64,000 nt of DNA from Lachnospiraceae bacterium NE2001 (GTDB taxonomy: Bacteria > Bacillota > Clostridia > Lachnospirales > Lachnospiraceae). A program made the translations under genes and the position numbers. The notes under the pieces are model-generated. The model saw nothing but the letters and a program-made list of their open reading frames with translations, was not told the DNA's origin and made no database searches. The stretch spans positions 62,001 to 126,000 of the forward strand of contig FOEK01000010.1 in the NCBI GenBank assembly GCA_900110635.1. The letters run 5' to 3'. This document shows positions 5,850 to 16,300 of this stretch, piece after piece; within the stretch, counting starts at the first letter, position 1, and each line of letters begins with the position of its first letter.

Positions 5850-6965
5850 ATGGCAAAAATCAAAGCTAAAAAGAAGGATAGTCGTCTTGTAGTAAGGGCA
5901 AAACTTGGATGGAAAGAAAAGCTCGGCGATAGGGAGTTTGATTTCTTTAAAAGTAAATATGTCCATGGACTCTTCGAAGCGAAAAAAATCAAAAAAAATG
6001 TAATAGAGTATTCGGGACCTGTTAGTGTTAGTTTGTATGACAAGTTAAGCAAATCTGTAAAGAAAAAAGAGTTCTATATGATAATTGAGCAGGTTGTTGA
6101 CTTGCAGAGAAAGTTAAAGAATAATTCACTTCATTTATCAAGTGTAATGCTTGATTTAAAAAGCGTTTATATAAATGAAACTACACTTGAACTTAATTTT
6201 ATATATTTACCGATTGAAGGAAGTCCGAATTCAAGGAATGTAATGATGTTTATCGACGATATCATTTATTCGGCAAAGCCTGAGGAAAGTGATAGCGATT
6301 TTATTTCAAGGTTTGTTTATTTTCTACGTGAACTGGAATCTGATGACCTAAAAAGGATTGAAGATTATATCTATAAAGAAGACAGAAGTGTAGTCGAAAA
6401 ATTCAGAAAAGGTACTTGGAATAGAGGGACTGAAAGAGGTAGACCATCTGGAGTTCCAGGTGGAAAAATTAGAAAAAATGAATTTATAGATCCACCTGAT
6501 TATGAATCGACAACTTTGATGAAAAGTGGAAAGCTTACATCTGACGATGAGGATACAGGATTTCTGGATGAAGAGGGTACCGGCATCCTGGATGACGAGG
6601 CAACGGGGTATCTCGGTGATGACGATGACGAGAATACAGGTATTCTTAAGTCGGATGAAGAAATGGTTAGATTTCCGAAGCTTTATCGTGTTGTTACTGA
6701 TGAAACAATAATAATTGATAAGGCGGTATTCAGGATAGGAAAGGAAAAGAGCTACGTTGATTATTTTGTCAGCAATAATGGAGCGGTTAGTAGAAATCAT
6801 TGTGACATTATTGTGAGAGGAACAAGATATTTTGTAATGGATTTAAACTCTAAAAACAGAACTTTTATAAATGATCATGTTATTGATGTAAGGCAGGAAA
6901 CAGAAATATTTGATGGGGACAGATTAAGGCTTGCGAATGAGGAATTCATTTTTTATGCAGGTTAA
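5850..6965 (+). CDS. T7SS FHA protein with DUF6382-like N-domain
   Basis: A 371-aa cytoplasmic protein, the first gene of the T7SS operon. Residues about 30-185 resemble DUF6382, a domain related to the pseudokinase-like EssB/YukC N-terminus. Residues 215-270 are an acidic linker with four Thr-Gly-x-Leu motifs (T236, T244, T252, T263), probable kinase sites. Residues 275-371 are an FHA domain: FRIGKE, SRNHC and DLNSKNRTFIN carry the phosphothreonine-binding residues. It probably docks phosphorylated partners, or its own phosphorylated tail, at the secretion apparatus. It follows the riboswitch terminator; only a modest ribosome site precedes the ATG. Confidence 0.85.
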   Translation: MAKIKAKKKDSRLVVRAKLGWKEKLGDREFDFFKSKYVHGLFEAKKIKKNVIEYSGPVSVSLYDKLSKSVKKKEFYMIIEQVVDLQRKLKNNSLHLSSVMLDLKSVYINETTLELNFIYLPIEGSPNSRNVMMFIDDIIYSAKPEESDSDFISRFVYFLRELESDDLKRIEDYIYKEDRSVVEKFRKGTWNRGTERGRPSGVPGGKIRKNEFIDPPDYESTTLMKSGKLTSDDEDTGFLDEEGTGILDDEATGYLGDDDDENTGILKSDEEMVRFPKLYRVVTDETIIIDKAVFRIGKEKSYVDYFVSNNGAVSRNHCDIIVRGTRYFVMDLNSKNRTFINDHVIDVRQETEIFDGDRLRLANEEFIFYAG

Positions 6966-6977
6966 GAGGAAGATAAA

Positions 6978-7739
6978 GTGAGATTTATTGCTACCGCTGA
7001 TACAGATATTGGAATATCAAAATCTACAAATCAAGACAGCTTATTGATAAAGCATGGAATGGCTAACGAAAAAGAAATATTAATGGCTATTGTATGTGAT
7101 GGGATGGGTGGGCTTGCTAAAGGCGAACTGGCAAGTGCTACAGTCATAAGGGAGTTCTCGAAGTGGTTTGATAATCAGCTTCCATATGAACTAAGTGATT
7201 TGGCATTCAATATCATAGCTGCAAAGTGGAATCTTTTATTAAAAGAACTTAACTCACAGATTCTTGAATACGGAAGCTCAAGACGTGTGACTATGGGAAC
7301 AACATTTACCGGAATATTATTTGTAGATGATATGTATATGGTTGCTCATGTTGGGGATTCAAGATTGTATAGCATAAATAATGGGATTCAGCAACTGACA
7401 GAAGATCATACATTCATTGCGAGAGAAATAAGGAAAGGAACTATTACTCAAGAACAAGCAAAAACCGATAAACGAAGAAATATGTTGCTTCAGTGTATAG
7501 GGGCTTCGGACAAAGTAGAACCTCAAGTCTTTACAGCACAGGCTCAACGAGGTGTATATATGCTCTGCTCTGATGGTTTTAGGCATACTTTGAGTTCACA
7601 GGAACTATATAATGCATTACATCCTACTCAACTTGTTGATAAAAATGTGATGCACTCCACTTCAAAGTATCTTATTGATTTGATTAAGAAACGCGGAGAA
7701 AAAGATAATATTTCCGTAATATTAATAAAGGCTGAATAG
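6978..7739 (+). CDS. PP2C-family Ser/Thr phosphatase
   Basis: A 253-aa metal-dependent phosphatase with GTG start (6978) after an AGAGGA site. Family motifs in order: NQDSLL near the N-terminus, VCDGMGGLAKGELAS with metal-binding Asp, MGTTFTG, HVGDSRLY, MLCSDGF and EKDNISVILI with the final metal Asp. No membrane segment is present. It sits between the FHA protein and the Ser/Thr kinase with 12- and 10-bp gaps, so it is the expected reverser of kinase action on FHA ligands in this operon. Confidence 0.93.
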   Translation: MRFIATADTDIGISKSTNQDSLLIKHGMANEKEILMAIVCDGMGGLAKGELASATVIREFSKWFDNQLPYELSDLAFNIIAAKWNLLLKELNSQILEYGSSRRVTMGTTFTGILFVDDMYMVAHVGDSRLYSINNGIQQLTEDHTFIAREIRKGTITQEQAKTDKRRNMLLQCIGASDKVEPQVFTAQAQRGVYMLCSDGFRHTLSSQELYNALHPTQLVDKNVMHSTSKYLIDLIKKRGEKDNISVILIKAE

Positions 7740-7749
7740 GATAAAGATA

Positions 7750-9435
7750 ATGGCTGAGATTGGCTCAATTATAGAAGGCAAATACGAGATACTTACTGAG
7801 ATAGGAAAAGGTGGAATGTCTGTCGTATATCTAGCGATGGATACGCATTTGAATAAGCAGTGGGCTATCAAGGAAATAAGAAAAAAAGGTAATGGAAAAA
7901 ATGATGAAATAGTAGTTAACAGTTTGCTTGCAGAAGCAAATCTTATGAAAAGGCTTGATCATCCAGCGTTGCCTAGAATCGTAGATATTATTGATAATGG
8001 CAAGACAATTTTTGTCGTTATGGATTATATAGAAGGTGAATCTCTTGATAAGGTTCTTAAGGAATATGGAGTAGTACCTGAAGAACTTGTAATATCATGG
8101 GCAATGGAGCTTTGTGATGCATTATCTTATTTGCATTCGCAAAAACCACCTATCATATATAGGGATATGAAACCGGCCAATGTAATGTTAAAGCCGGAAG
8201 GCAATATTAAGATAATAGATTTTGGTATAGCAAGAGAATATAAAGAGCAAAGTCTGGCGGATACAACAGTTCTTGGAACTAAGGGGTATGCTCCTCCGGA
8301 GCAATATAGTGGGCAGACCGATGCAAGGTCAGACATTTTTGCGTTAGGTATGACAATGCATCATCTTCTGACTGGAATAGATCCGCGAAGCGGAGAAGCA
8401 TATGCTCCAGTAAGAATGTGGAATCCTGATTTGTCAGAAGGTATAGAGCTGATAATAGATAAATGTGTTCAGCCAGCCCAGGAAAACAGATATCAGAATT
8501 GTGCTGACCTTCTGTATGACTTGGAACATCCTGAACTTATAACAAAAGATTATAAAAAGAAACAAAGAAGAAAACTTGGATTATTTATTGCAGCGGCCGT
8601 TTTATCAATTGTAATGGCAATAACTGGCTTTGTTACCAAAAGAGTATCTGTAAGCATTAATAATAATGACTATAACAACTTGATATCTCAATCTTCAGCA
8701 ACATCTATTGAGGATAAAGTGGAGGGGTACAAAACTGCAATTGATATATATCCTACTCGTTTAGAGGCATATGAGAGAATGTTGGAAGCATTCGAGGATG
8801 AAGGAAAGTTTGGTAAAAATGAAAGCGATGAATTCTTAGCTAAGTTTAATGCAAATAAGAGTGATTTTGATAATACATCTCTAGAATATGCAGAATTAAA
8901 TTATAAAGCTGGAATGATGTATATGAACTATTACACGAGTGATGATGGGGAAGCAAGCTATTCGGATCGTGTTCAAAAAGCATATTCGTACTTTGAAACA
9001 ATATATGAAGATGAAAATATTTCGCCTGAATTTACAAGCAAAGATGTATCAGATTGTTATTATCAGATCTGCACTTTTTACAGGAGATATATAACTGATT
9101 CATCTACAGTGGAGGAGGCATCAAAGGAGAGTTATGACACTTTGTTTGATACCATTGAGTCTTCACTTAATAGCATAAAGAACTCTGGACCTTATGATCA
9201 GCTGATGCTATATAATGCAACTTTTATGCTCATATATGATCAGAGAATAAGTATGGCTCAGGTTGGCGTTGAGAAGGATAGAGTTATAGACTTATTTGAT
9301 CAGGTATATGAATCTGCAGAGGCATTAACTGTTCAGAAAGAACAGTCTAAAAAACTTCAAGAGGAGATGTCTTCAAACTATACAGATTATAGAAAAGCTA
9401 TGGAAAGAGCTTATACGAATACAGAAGAGAGGTAA
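7750..9435 (+). CDS. membrane Ser/Thr protein kinase
   Basis: A 561-aa Hanks-type kinase. The kinase domain spans residues 10-265: glycine loop GKGGMSVV (19-26), Lys41 in WAIKE, catalytic YRDMKPANV (Asp139, Asn144; Tyr replaces the usual His of HRD), DFG at 157-159 and GTKGYAPPEQY. A membrane helix follows at about 276-294 (LFIAAAVLSIVMAITGF). The 265-residue outside part is helical and repeat-like (TPR-like), not PASTA. It presumably phosphorylates the FHA ligand motifs in neighbouring proteins in response to an envelope signal. Confidence 0.93.
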   Translation: MAEIGSIIEGKYEILTEIGKGGMSVVYLAMDTHLNKQWAIKEIRKKGNGKNDEIVVNSLLAEANLMKRLDHPALPRIVDIIDNGKTIFVVMDYIEGESLDKVLKEYGVVPEELVISWAMELCDALSYLHSQKPPIIYRDMKPANVMLKPEGNIKIIDFGIAREYKEQSLADTTVLGTKGYAPPEQYSGQTDARSDIFALGMTMHHLLTGIDPRSGEAYAPVRMWNPDLSEGIELIIDKCVQPAQENRYQNCADLLYDLEHPELITKDYKKKQRRKLGLFIAAAVLSIVMAITGFVTKRVSVSINNNDYNNLISQSSATSIEDKVEGYKTAIDIYPTRLEAYERMLEAFEDEGKFGKNESDEFLAKFNANKSDFDNTSLEYAELNYKAGMMYMNYYTSDDGEASYSDRVQKAYSYFETIYEDENISPEFTSKDVSDCYYQICTFYRRYITDSSTVEEASKESYDTLFDTIESSLNSIKNSGPYDQLMLYNATFMLIYDQRISMAQVGVEKDRVIDLFDQVYESAEALTVQKEQSKKLQEEMSSNYTDYRKAMERAYTNTEER

Positions 9436-9441
9436 TGCAAG

Positions 9442-9948
9442 TTGGCTAGTACATTAAGCGTAATCTCAATAATTGCATACATTTCGGCGGGAGTCCTGCT
9501 GGTTCTTGCTATTATTCTTGCGATTGTGTTCAGAATCCCTTCTGTTATTGGTGATCTTTCAGGTAGGAACGCTAAGAAGTCTATCGAACAAATGAGAGCT
9601 AATAATGTTCGTACAGGAAATAAAAGCTACCGACCAACTAAAACTAATCTGGAAAGAGGTAAGCTTACAGGTTCTATGCCAGATACCGAGGGCAAAAATA
9701 GAGGTTATGAGAATCTCGAAGAAACAGGAGTTCTTGATGAGAATAGGGCTACATCATACTCAGAAGCAGAAACAACTTCTCTGACTGCAATAGATTCTAC
9801 GGAAACTCTGAATAGTGAAGATAATACTACGCCTTTAGTTGGAAATCAAAATATACAGAATGGAAGAGCAGAAGCGGTGAGGATAACAATTTTAGATGAA
9901 ATCATGTTAGTCCACACAAATGAGGAGATAACATGGAGTCAAGGGTAA
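9442..9948 (+). CDS. single-pass membrane protein with FHA-ligand-like tail
   Basis: A 168-aa protein with TTG start. One N-terminal membrane helix (residues about 7-33) is followed by a long polar cytoplasmic tail. The tail contains EETGVLDE (93-100), which matches the Thr-Gly-x-Leu repeats of the first FHA protein, and AETTSLT (109-115), whose ETTS resembles the kinase site of actinobacterial GarA. It therefore looks like a phospho-switchable membrane anchor for FHA domains. No known family was recognised. Its end overlaps the next gene by 16 bp. Confidence 0.7.
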   Translation: MASTLSVISIIAYISAGVLLVLAIILAIVFRIPSVIGDLSGRNAKKSIEQMRANNVRTGNKSYRPTKTNLERGKLTGSMPDTEGKNRGYENLEETGVLDENRATSYSEAETTSLTAIDSTETLNSEDNTTPLVGNQNIQNGRAEAVRITILDEIMLVHTNEEITWSQG

Positions 9949-10370
9949 AATATAAAATTGCATGGATAATAGCGTTAATTTTGCTAACAATTATGTCGTC
10001 AACTTTTTTGTTTATGCCATTTACAGCCGAGTTGACTACACTTACATATAAGTTACCTGTAATAATTGTAAGTTGTATTTTTTGGCTTTCGTTAGTTGGA
10101 GGGGTTACGATATTTCTCATAACTGCAATTATCCGAAAAAAGAAGGAACCGTTAATTGAAGAGAAAATTGGATTTATAAGAGTATACAGTAGTCCAATAC
10201 TTGCTTATATAGATACGACATTTATCATGGCTGTTATTTGGATAATAGTGAATATAATTTCAAAATATACAGATAGTTATGTGATGTATATAAACATATT
10301 CATTTTAATGCTTTCATTTAATTTACACTGCTTGTTCAGCAGTAATTTATATAGATACATTTTTGGGTGA
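9933..10370 (+). CDS. small four-helix membrane protein of the T7SS operon
   Basis: A 145-aa integral membrane protein with about four hydrophobic helices (near residues 8-30, 40-63, 88-108, 115-135) and a short basic loop (IIRKKKEPLIEEK) between helices 2 and 3. No family is recognised. It overlaps both neighbours, so it is translated with them. By position between kinase, tail protein and the giant surface protein it could be a membrane component of the secretion machine, perhaps replacing EssA; this is inference only. Confidence 0.65.
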   Translation: MESRVKYKIAWIIALILLTIMSSTFLFMPFTAELTTLTYKLPVIIVSCIFWLSLVGGVTIFLITAIIRKKKEPLIEEKIGFIRVYSSPILAYIDTTFIMAVIWIIVNIISKYTDSYVMYINIFILMLSFNLHCLFSSNLYRYIFG

Positions 10371-10384
10371 GAGAGGAGATTATT

Positions 10385-13300
10385 ATGAAAGGGAACACTT
10401 ATAGATTGAGTCAAAAAGTAATGGCTGTAATGATGTCCATAGTGATGATGATTAGTCTTATATCATCATCTTCATATCGAGTTCTAGCTGCATCATATAC
10501 ACCAGAGGAACTTGGAAGCGCTATTACTGTTTTAGTTACATCAGATGATACTGGTTTACCTATAGCTGATGCTGATATCACATTCACATTGGTATCTGCT
10601 GAAGATGAAACACAAATTATAGAAGATAATAAGACTGTAAAAACAGATGATAATGGTTATGCAATTATAAGAAAACAGGAAGACTGTACCGAATCATATA
10701 AATTGTCGGCAACTATAAGTAAATCAAATTACATAGATGACAGTACATCAATTAGTAATGCTAATATTACTGATGGAAATGAAAATCTTAGTGTTACCTT
10801 GGTCAAAAAAACAATTAGTGCGGATATAGTAAAAAAAGTTGATGGTTTAGTTTTTAATGATTCTGATCAAGCCCTTGTTACTTTTGATGGGGACACATCT
10901 AAATATACTGTAAATTATAAGCTGGATGGAACTGATGTTGGATCAACGATTCCAAAAGCAAAGAATGCTGGAAAATATAATGTTGAATACAGTGTAAGTA
11001 TTAATGATGGTTCTCTTAAGCCGGTGAGTGGGACTATTGAGAATATTGAAATTGCGAAGAAGGACATAGGAATAACAGTTGAGACAAACACTGAATATCC
11101 TTATTCAGAGGAAGGTGTAGTTCCTTTTACAATAAGTGGTGTTAAGGAAGGAGATGTTCAGAATTATATTGTTGGTACAAATACATATACTAGTTATGCA
11201 GAAATTGCAAAAATTAAGAATATTGGCTCTTATCCCGTTTCAATTAATGTATCAAGAGGGGATAACTACACTACCTTCACTAAAGAATTTACTGCAAAAA
11301 TCGTTCCACTAGATATTACAGATGTTGATTTTAGCGTTGCAGAAGACTTGGTATATGATGGTGAAGAACATGAATTAATAAGCTCTGTAAATGCACCGGA
11401 GGGGACGGATGTTCAGTTCTCGTTAGATGGTACTACATGGACTACTGATAAAACTGAGATAAAAGGCACAAATGCTGGAAATTATATCATTTATATAAAG
11501 GCAAACAGAGATAATCATAATGAATATACTGATTCAAAAACAGCGGTTATTTCAAAGAAAGAGCAGCAGACTGTAGTAACTATAACAAACTATAAAAATG
11601 AATCTGAAGATCATTCTGAAAGTAATATTGCATATACTAATAAAGCAGAAAACTTTGATGTTAACCGATTATATAAGATATCTGCAACGTCAGATTATAA
11701 TGCTGGTGATATAAGTATATCAGTAGCTGATAATGATGGAATACTTGCTTCGCATAGTTCAGTGGGTGCAGGGCAGGAGAATTTGTTTTTTAAAGAATCA
11801 GGTTCAGTTATAGTGACGATTACTGTTCCAGGTGATGATAATTATGCGGAAAAAGTTATTACAACTACATTGGATATTTCTGCTGTCAAAACTATATATT
11901 TTGATGTTCCTTCTCCTGGATATGTTAATTATACAGTTGATGATATAGGAGTGGTTTCAGAACAAATAGCGTATGCAAAAATAAATGATACTGTAAAAAC
12001 AGCGAAAGAATATGAAAATAAGATTGGAAAAACTACGTACTCAATTAAGGAAACAGAAGGATCCTCAGCAAGTAGTTTTTTGAACATTAATTCTCAGACA
12101 GGTAGAGTTACGGTTTCTGATTATGAAAAGTTAGAAAAAGCAATCAATGATTCTTCAGATGGCACAATAATAGTGACGGTTGTTGCAAATAAAGAAGAAA
12201 AGAGAAACTATCGTGGCAAGGTTTTGTATGATGCTGATTCAGCAGAATATAATATTTATATTAAGTTTCTACCATCTCCTTCTAAGGCAGCTAATATAGA
12301 AGGATTACAAGGTGATACGGTTCTCTCTGATCCTTCTTACAAATGGTATGTTGGAACCGGAACAAATAAGACTACAGTTTCGCCGGATGCATCTTTAGTT
12401 GATTATAAGATATCAAATTCTGAAAAACTAAATATATCTTCATTTGTTGATAGTTTTACATTGGAAGATAAAAAATATGCAGGAGATGATTCTGTAAAGT
12501 TTTATTTGAAGAATAAGGAAGGACAGATAACTAATAAAATAACTTTAGAAAATACATATGTGGATACAACTAATCCTTCGGAGATTAATCTTAAACTGTC
12601 TGAACCTGTTGAGAATAAAGATGGTGTTCCATATTATGATCAGAATAAGGTGACAATTGTTTTCGATGGAAAAGATGTGACTTCTGGTATAGATAGATTT
12701 GAGTGGACATATAAACTTGATAAATCCGCGACGCAGGCATCAGAAATTAATTACCCTGAAGAACAATCAGGAATCATTACTAAAGCCGATATAACTGAAA
12801 TATCAGCCGGAAAATACGAAGCAGAACTACTATTCCCTCCAAATAGTGAGGAAATAAATGGGATGCTTTCTGTAAAAGCTGTTGATGAGGCTGGATTAGA
12901 GTCTTCTGTAGTATCTTCTACTAGGTTTGTTGTTGATATGACAAAACCTACTTTAAATCCAGAATATACAAAGGCAAGTCGTGAAGTAACAACAGATAAA
13001 ACTGTGTATTACTATAATTCATCAATTACAGCTACTTACACTTTCACGGAAGAAAATTTCTTTAGTGATGATGTAGAAATAAAGATTACGAAAGATGGAA
13101 AGGATGTTGATACTCCATCAGTTACTTGGACAGATGATGCAAACTTTAAAAATATTCATAAGGGTGTGTTTACCATAAAAGCTGATGACGCAACTTATGG
13201 TGATGGTGATTATGTTATTACAGTGGATTATACAGATCGCAGTAATAACAAGATGGATACATATACTTCTGATAAGCTTGTTATTGATACTACAAAGCCT

Positions 13301-16300
13301 GAGATTGACTTTTCTTATGATTCAAAGGTTGGAGATGTAAAGAAACAAGAGGCTACTGTTACAATTAATGAACATAATTTTAGACCTAATGAAATATCTG
13401 TTACGCCTACAGAAACATATAAATATATAGCAAGAGATATAAATGGTAATGAAGTTACAGTAACTGATTTACAAAGCTTCCTACGAAATGCTACATGGAG
13501 TGATGATGGAGATGTTCATACTGTTAAACTTCCGTCTTCATCACCTTTAGTAGATGCAATTTATAACTTTAATATTGATTATAATGATCTTGCAACTAAT
13601 GAGGCAGATACAAAGAACACAGGCAATTTTATAGTAGATCATACTGCACCTGATGTTTCAAAGTTAAGTATTTCATATTCGGAGCCAATAACAAGTAAAA
13701 TTATCTCTAATCTGACGTTTGGATATTACAATCCAACAGTTAAGGTTACATTTACCGGATATGATGTTACATCTGGTATTGATTACTTTACATGGTCATA
13801 TGCAAGGCAGAGTAGTGCAAGTGCAACTAATGTAAAAGATTACGCAGAAGCTAAGGTGACTGCTGTACAAGATTCAAAGAATAAATCCAAATTTACTGCT
13901 ACTGTAGAGATGCCTAAATCTGAAGCTGATCAGATTAGAGGAACTGTTGCAATTACCGCAACTGATAAATACACGAATAGGAGCAATAAACTAACTGATT
14001 CTGGAAATATAATAGTTGTAGATACTATTGCTCCAAATATGACTGCAGAGTACACAGAACCAGATAGAACAGTTGGAAATAAGATGTTTTACAGTAAAGA
14101 TATTACAGCAACAATTACTGTGAATGAAGCTAATTTCTATAGTGAAGATGTAGTTATAACAATTACAAAAGATGGAAAAGATTTTTCTGGTTTTTCAACA
14201 TCTTGGAATGATGTAAGCACAGATAAACACATAGCAACAATAAAACTTAGTGCAGCTGAAGATGGTTCAAGTGATGGTGATTATATTATATCAGTGAATT
14301 ATACAGATAGAAGCAGTAATAAGATGACGGCATATTCATCAAATACTCTTGTTGTAGATCAAACTGCTCCATTAATCAGTGTGATTTATGATGATACAAC
14401 ACCAGAGAATTCGCTTCAGGACTCTGAAGGAAATAAGAGAGATTATTTTAATGATACTCAGGTTGCTACAGTAACTATAACAGAGCATAACTTTAACGAA
14501 GAGGAAGTTGATATCAGGATTGATTCAAAGGATGTACAGGGTAATTCCTTAAAGGCTTCTGATTCTACTAGTCAGTCTAAGTGGTCTCACGATGGCGATG
14601 TTCATACTAGAACAATCACATATTCTGGAGATGCAAATTATACGTTTGATATTGATTACACAGATCAGGCTACGAATAAAGCGGCTGACTATGCTGAAAA
14701 CTATTTTACAGTAGACAAAACTGCTCCTACTGATCTGAGTGTTTCATATAGTTCGAGTGTGCTTGATACTGTACTTCAAAATGTATCATTCGGATTCTAT
14801 AACGCTAAGATGACAGTTACTATTACAGCAAATGATGCCACATCTCTTATACATTCATTTAAGTATGATTATAAGAATGCGGCGGGTGTAAGTTCTGTTA
14901 ATTCTGAGCTGTTAAATCAGGCAATAGAAGAGGCAACTATATCTTATAGCGACAGCAATAGAACAGCTACTGCCACATTTGAGATACCACAGGCTGTTCT
15001 CACAAGTAATAATCAGTTTAATGGAACAGTAGATTTTACAGCTACAGATAGAGCTAATAATGAATCAACATCTTATGATGATACTAAGAGAATTGTTGTA
15101 GATAACATTTCTCCTAATGCAAATGTATCATATAACACTCCTGTAAATGTTGAAGGTGGAACTTCATACTATGATGATTCAATAACGGCAACCGTAACAA
15201 TAAATGAAGCAAACTTCTACTCAGAGGATGTACAGATTTCTGTTACAAAGGATGGGGGAAGTTATCCTGTTTCAGCCGGATGGTCAAATAATAGTACTGA
15301 TACACATGTTGGTACATTTACTATGACTGAAGATGGGGAGTATCACGTTTCAATAACCTATACAGATAAGTCAAGAAATGCTATGGCTACCTATACTTCG
15401 GAGACGCTTATTATAGATACGGATGCGAATGCTAAGGATCCTATTATCAGGATTAATAAGAAGGATGATATAGATGGAACATCATACAAAAATGAGTGCG
15501 TTCCTTCTGTAGAGTTTGAAGATGACAACTTAGATGATTATGAAATAGAGCTTGTTCGTACAAGACGTGAAGAGAAGAATGTCAATGTAAATGATCAGTA
15601 TATCAAGGATCATGTTACTGTTTCTGATACTGCCGGAAGTGGCGAGTTCGATGAGTTTAAGAAAATACAAGATAATGACGGCATATACAAATTATCTATA
15701 AAAATATCCGATAAAGCAGGACATGAGAGAAGTTCTGAAGCAACATTTATTGTTAATAGATATGGTTCCGTATATGTATATAGCGATTATCTGATTGATC
15801 TTATCTCTGATGGTGGAAAGTACGTGAAGTCAGTAGATGAGGATTTGGTAATTACTGAGTATAATCCTGATCAGCTTGTTGCAGGTTCTCTTAAGATTGA
15901 TATTTCTGCTGATGGTAAGCCTATTGATACCGCTGAGTTCACTACAACTCCGGAAATTAATAATAAAGCTCAAATAGGTGATAGTGGCTGGTATCAGTAT
16001 GACTACAACATTAGTAAAGATAATTTTGCTAAGGATGGCGTATATAAGATGGTGGTTTCATCTGAAGATACTGTTGGAAATACACCAGAGAACACCAATT
16101 ATGAGGATAAAGCAATTCTTTTCAGAGTAGATAGTACCCCACCAGAGATTAACTCTATATCTGGTCTTGAGAATAACATTATTAATGCAACAAATGTAAA
16201 TGTTAAGTATACAGTATATGACACTATTGGTCTCAAATCTGTAGTTACATATGTTGATGGAAATGAAGTAGAGAATATTACTGATTTTACAGAAGATAGT

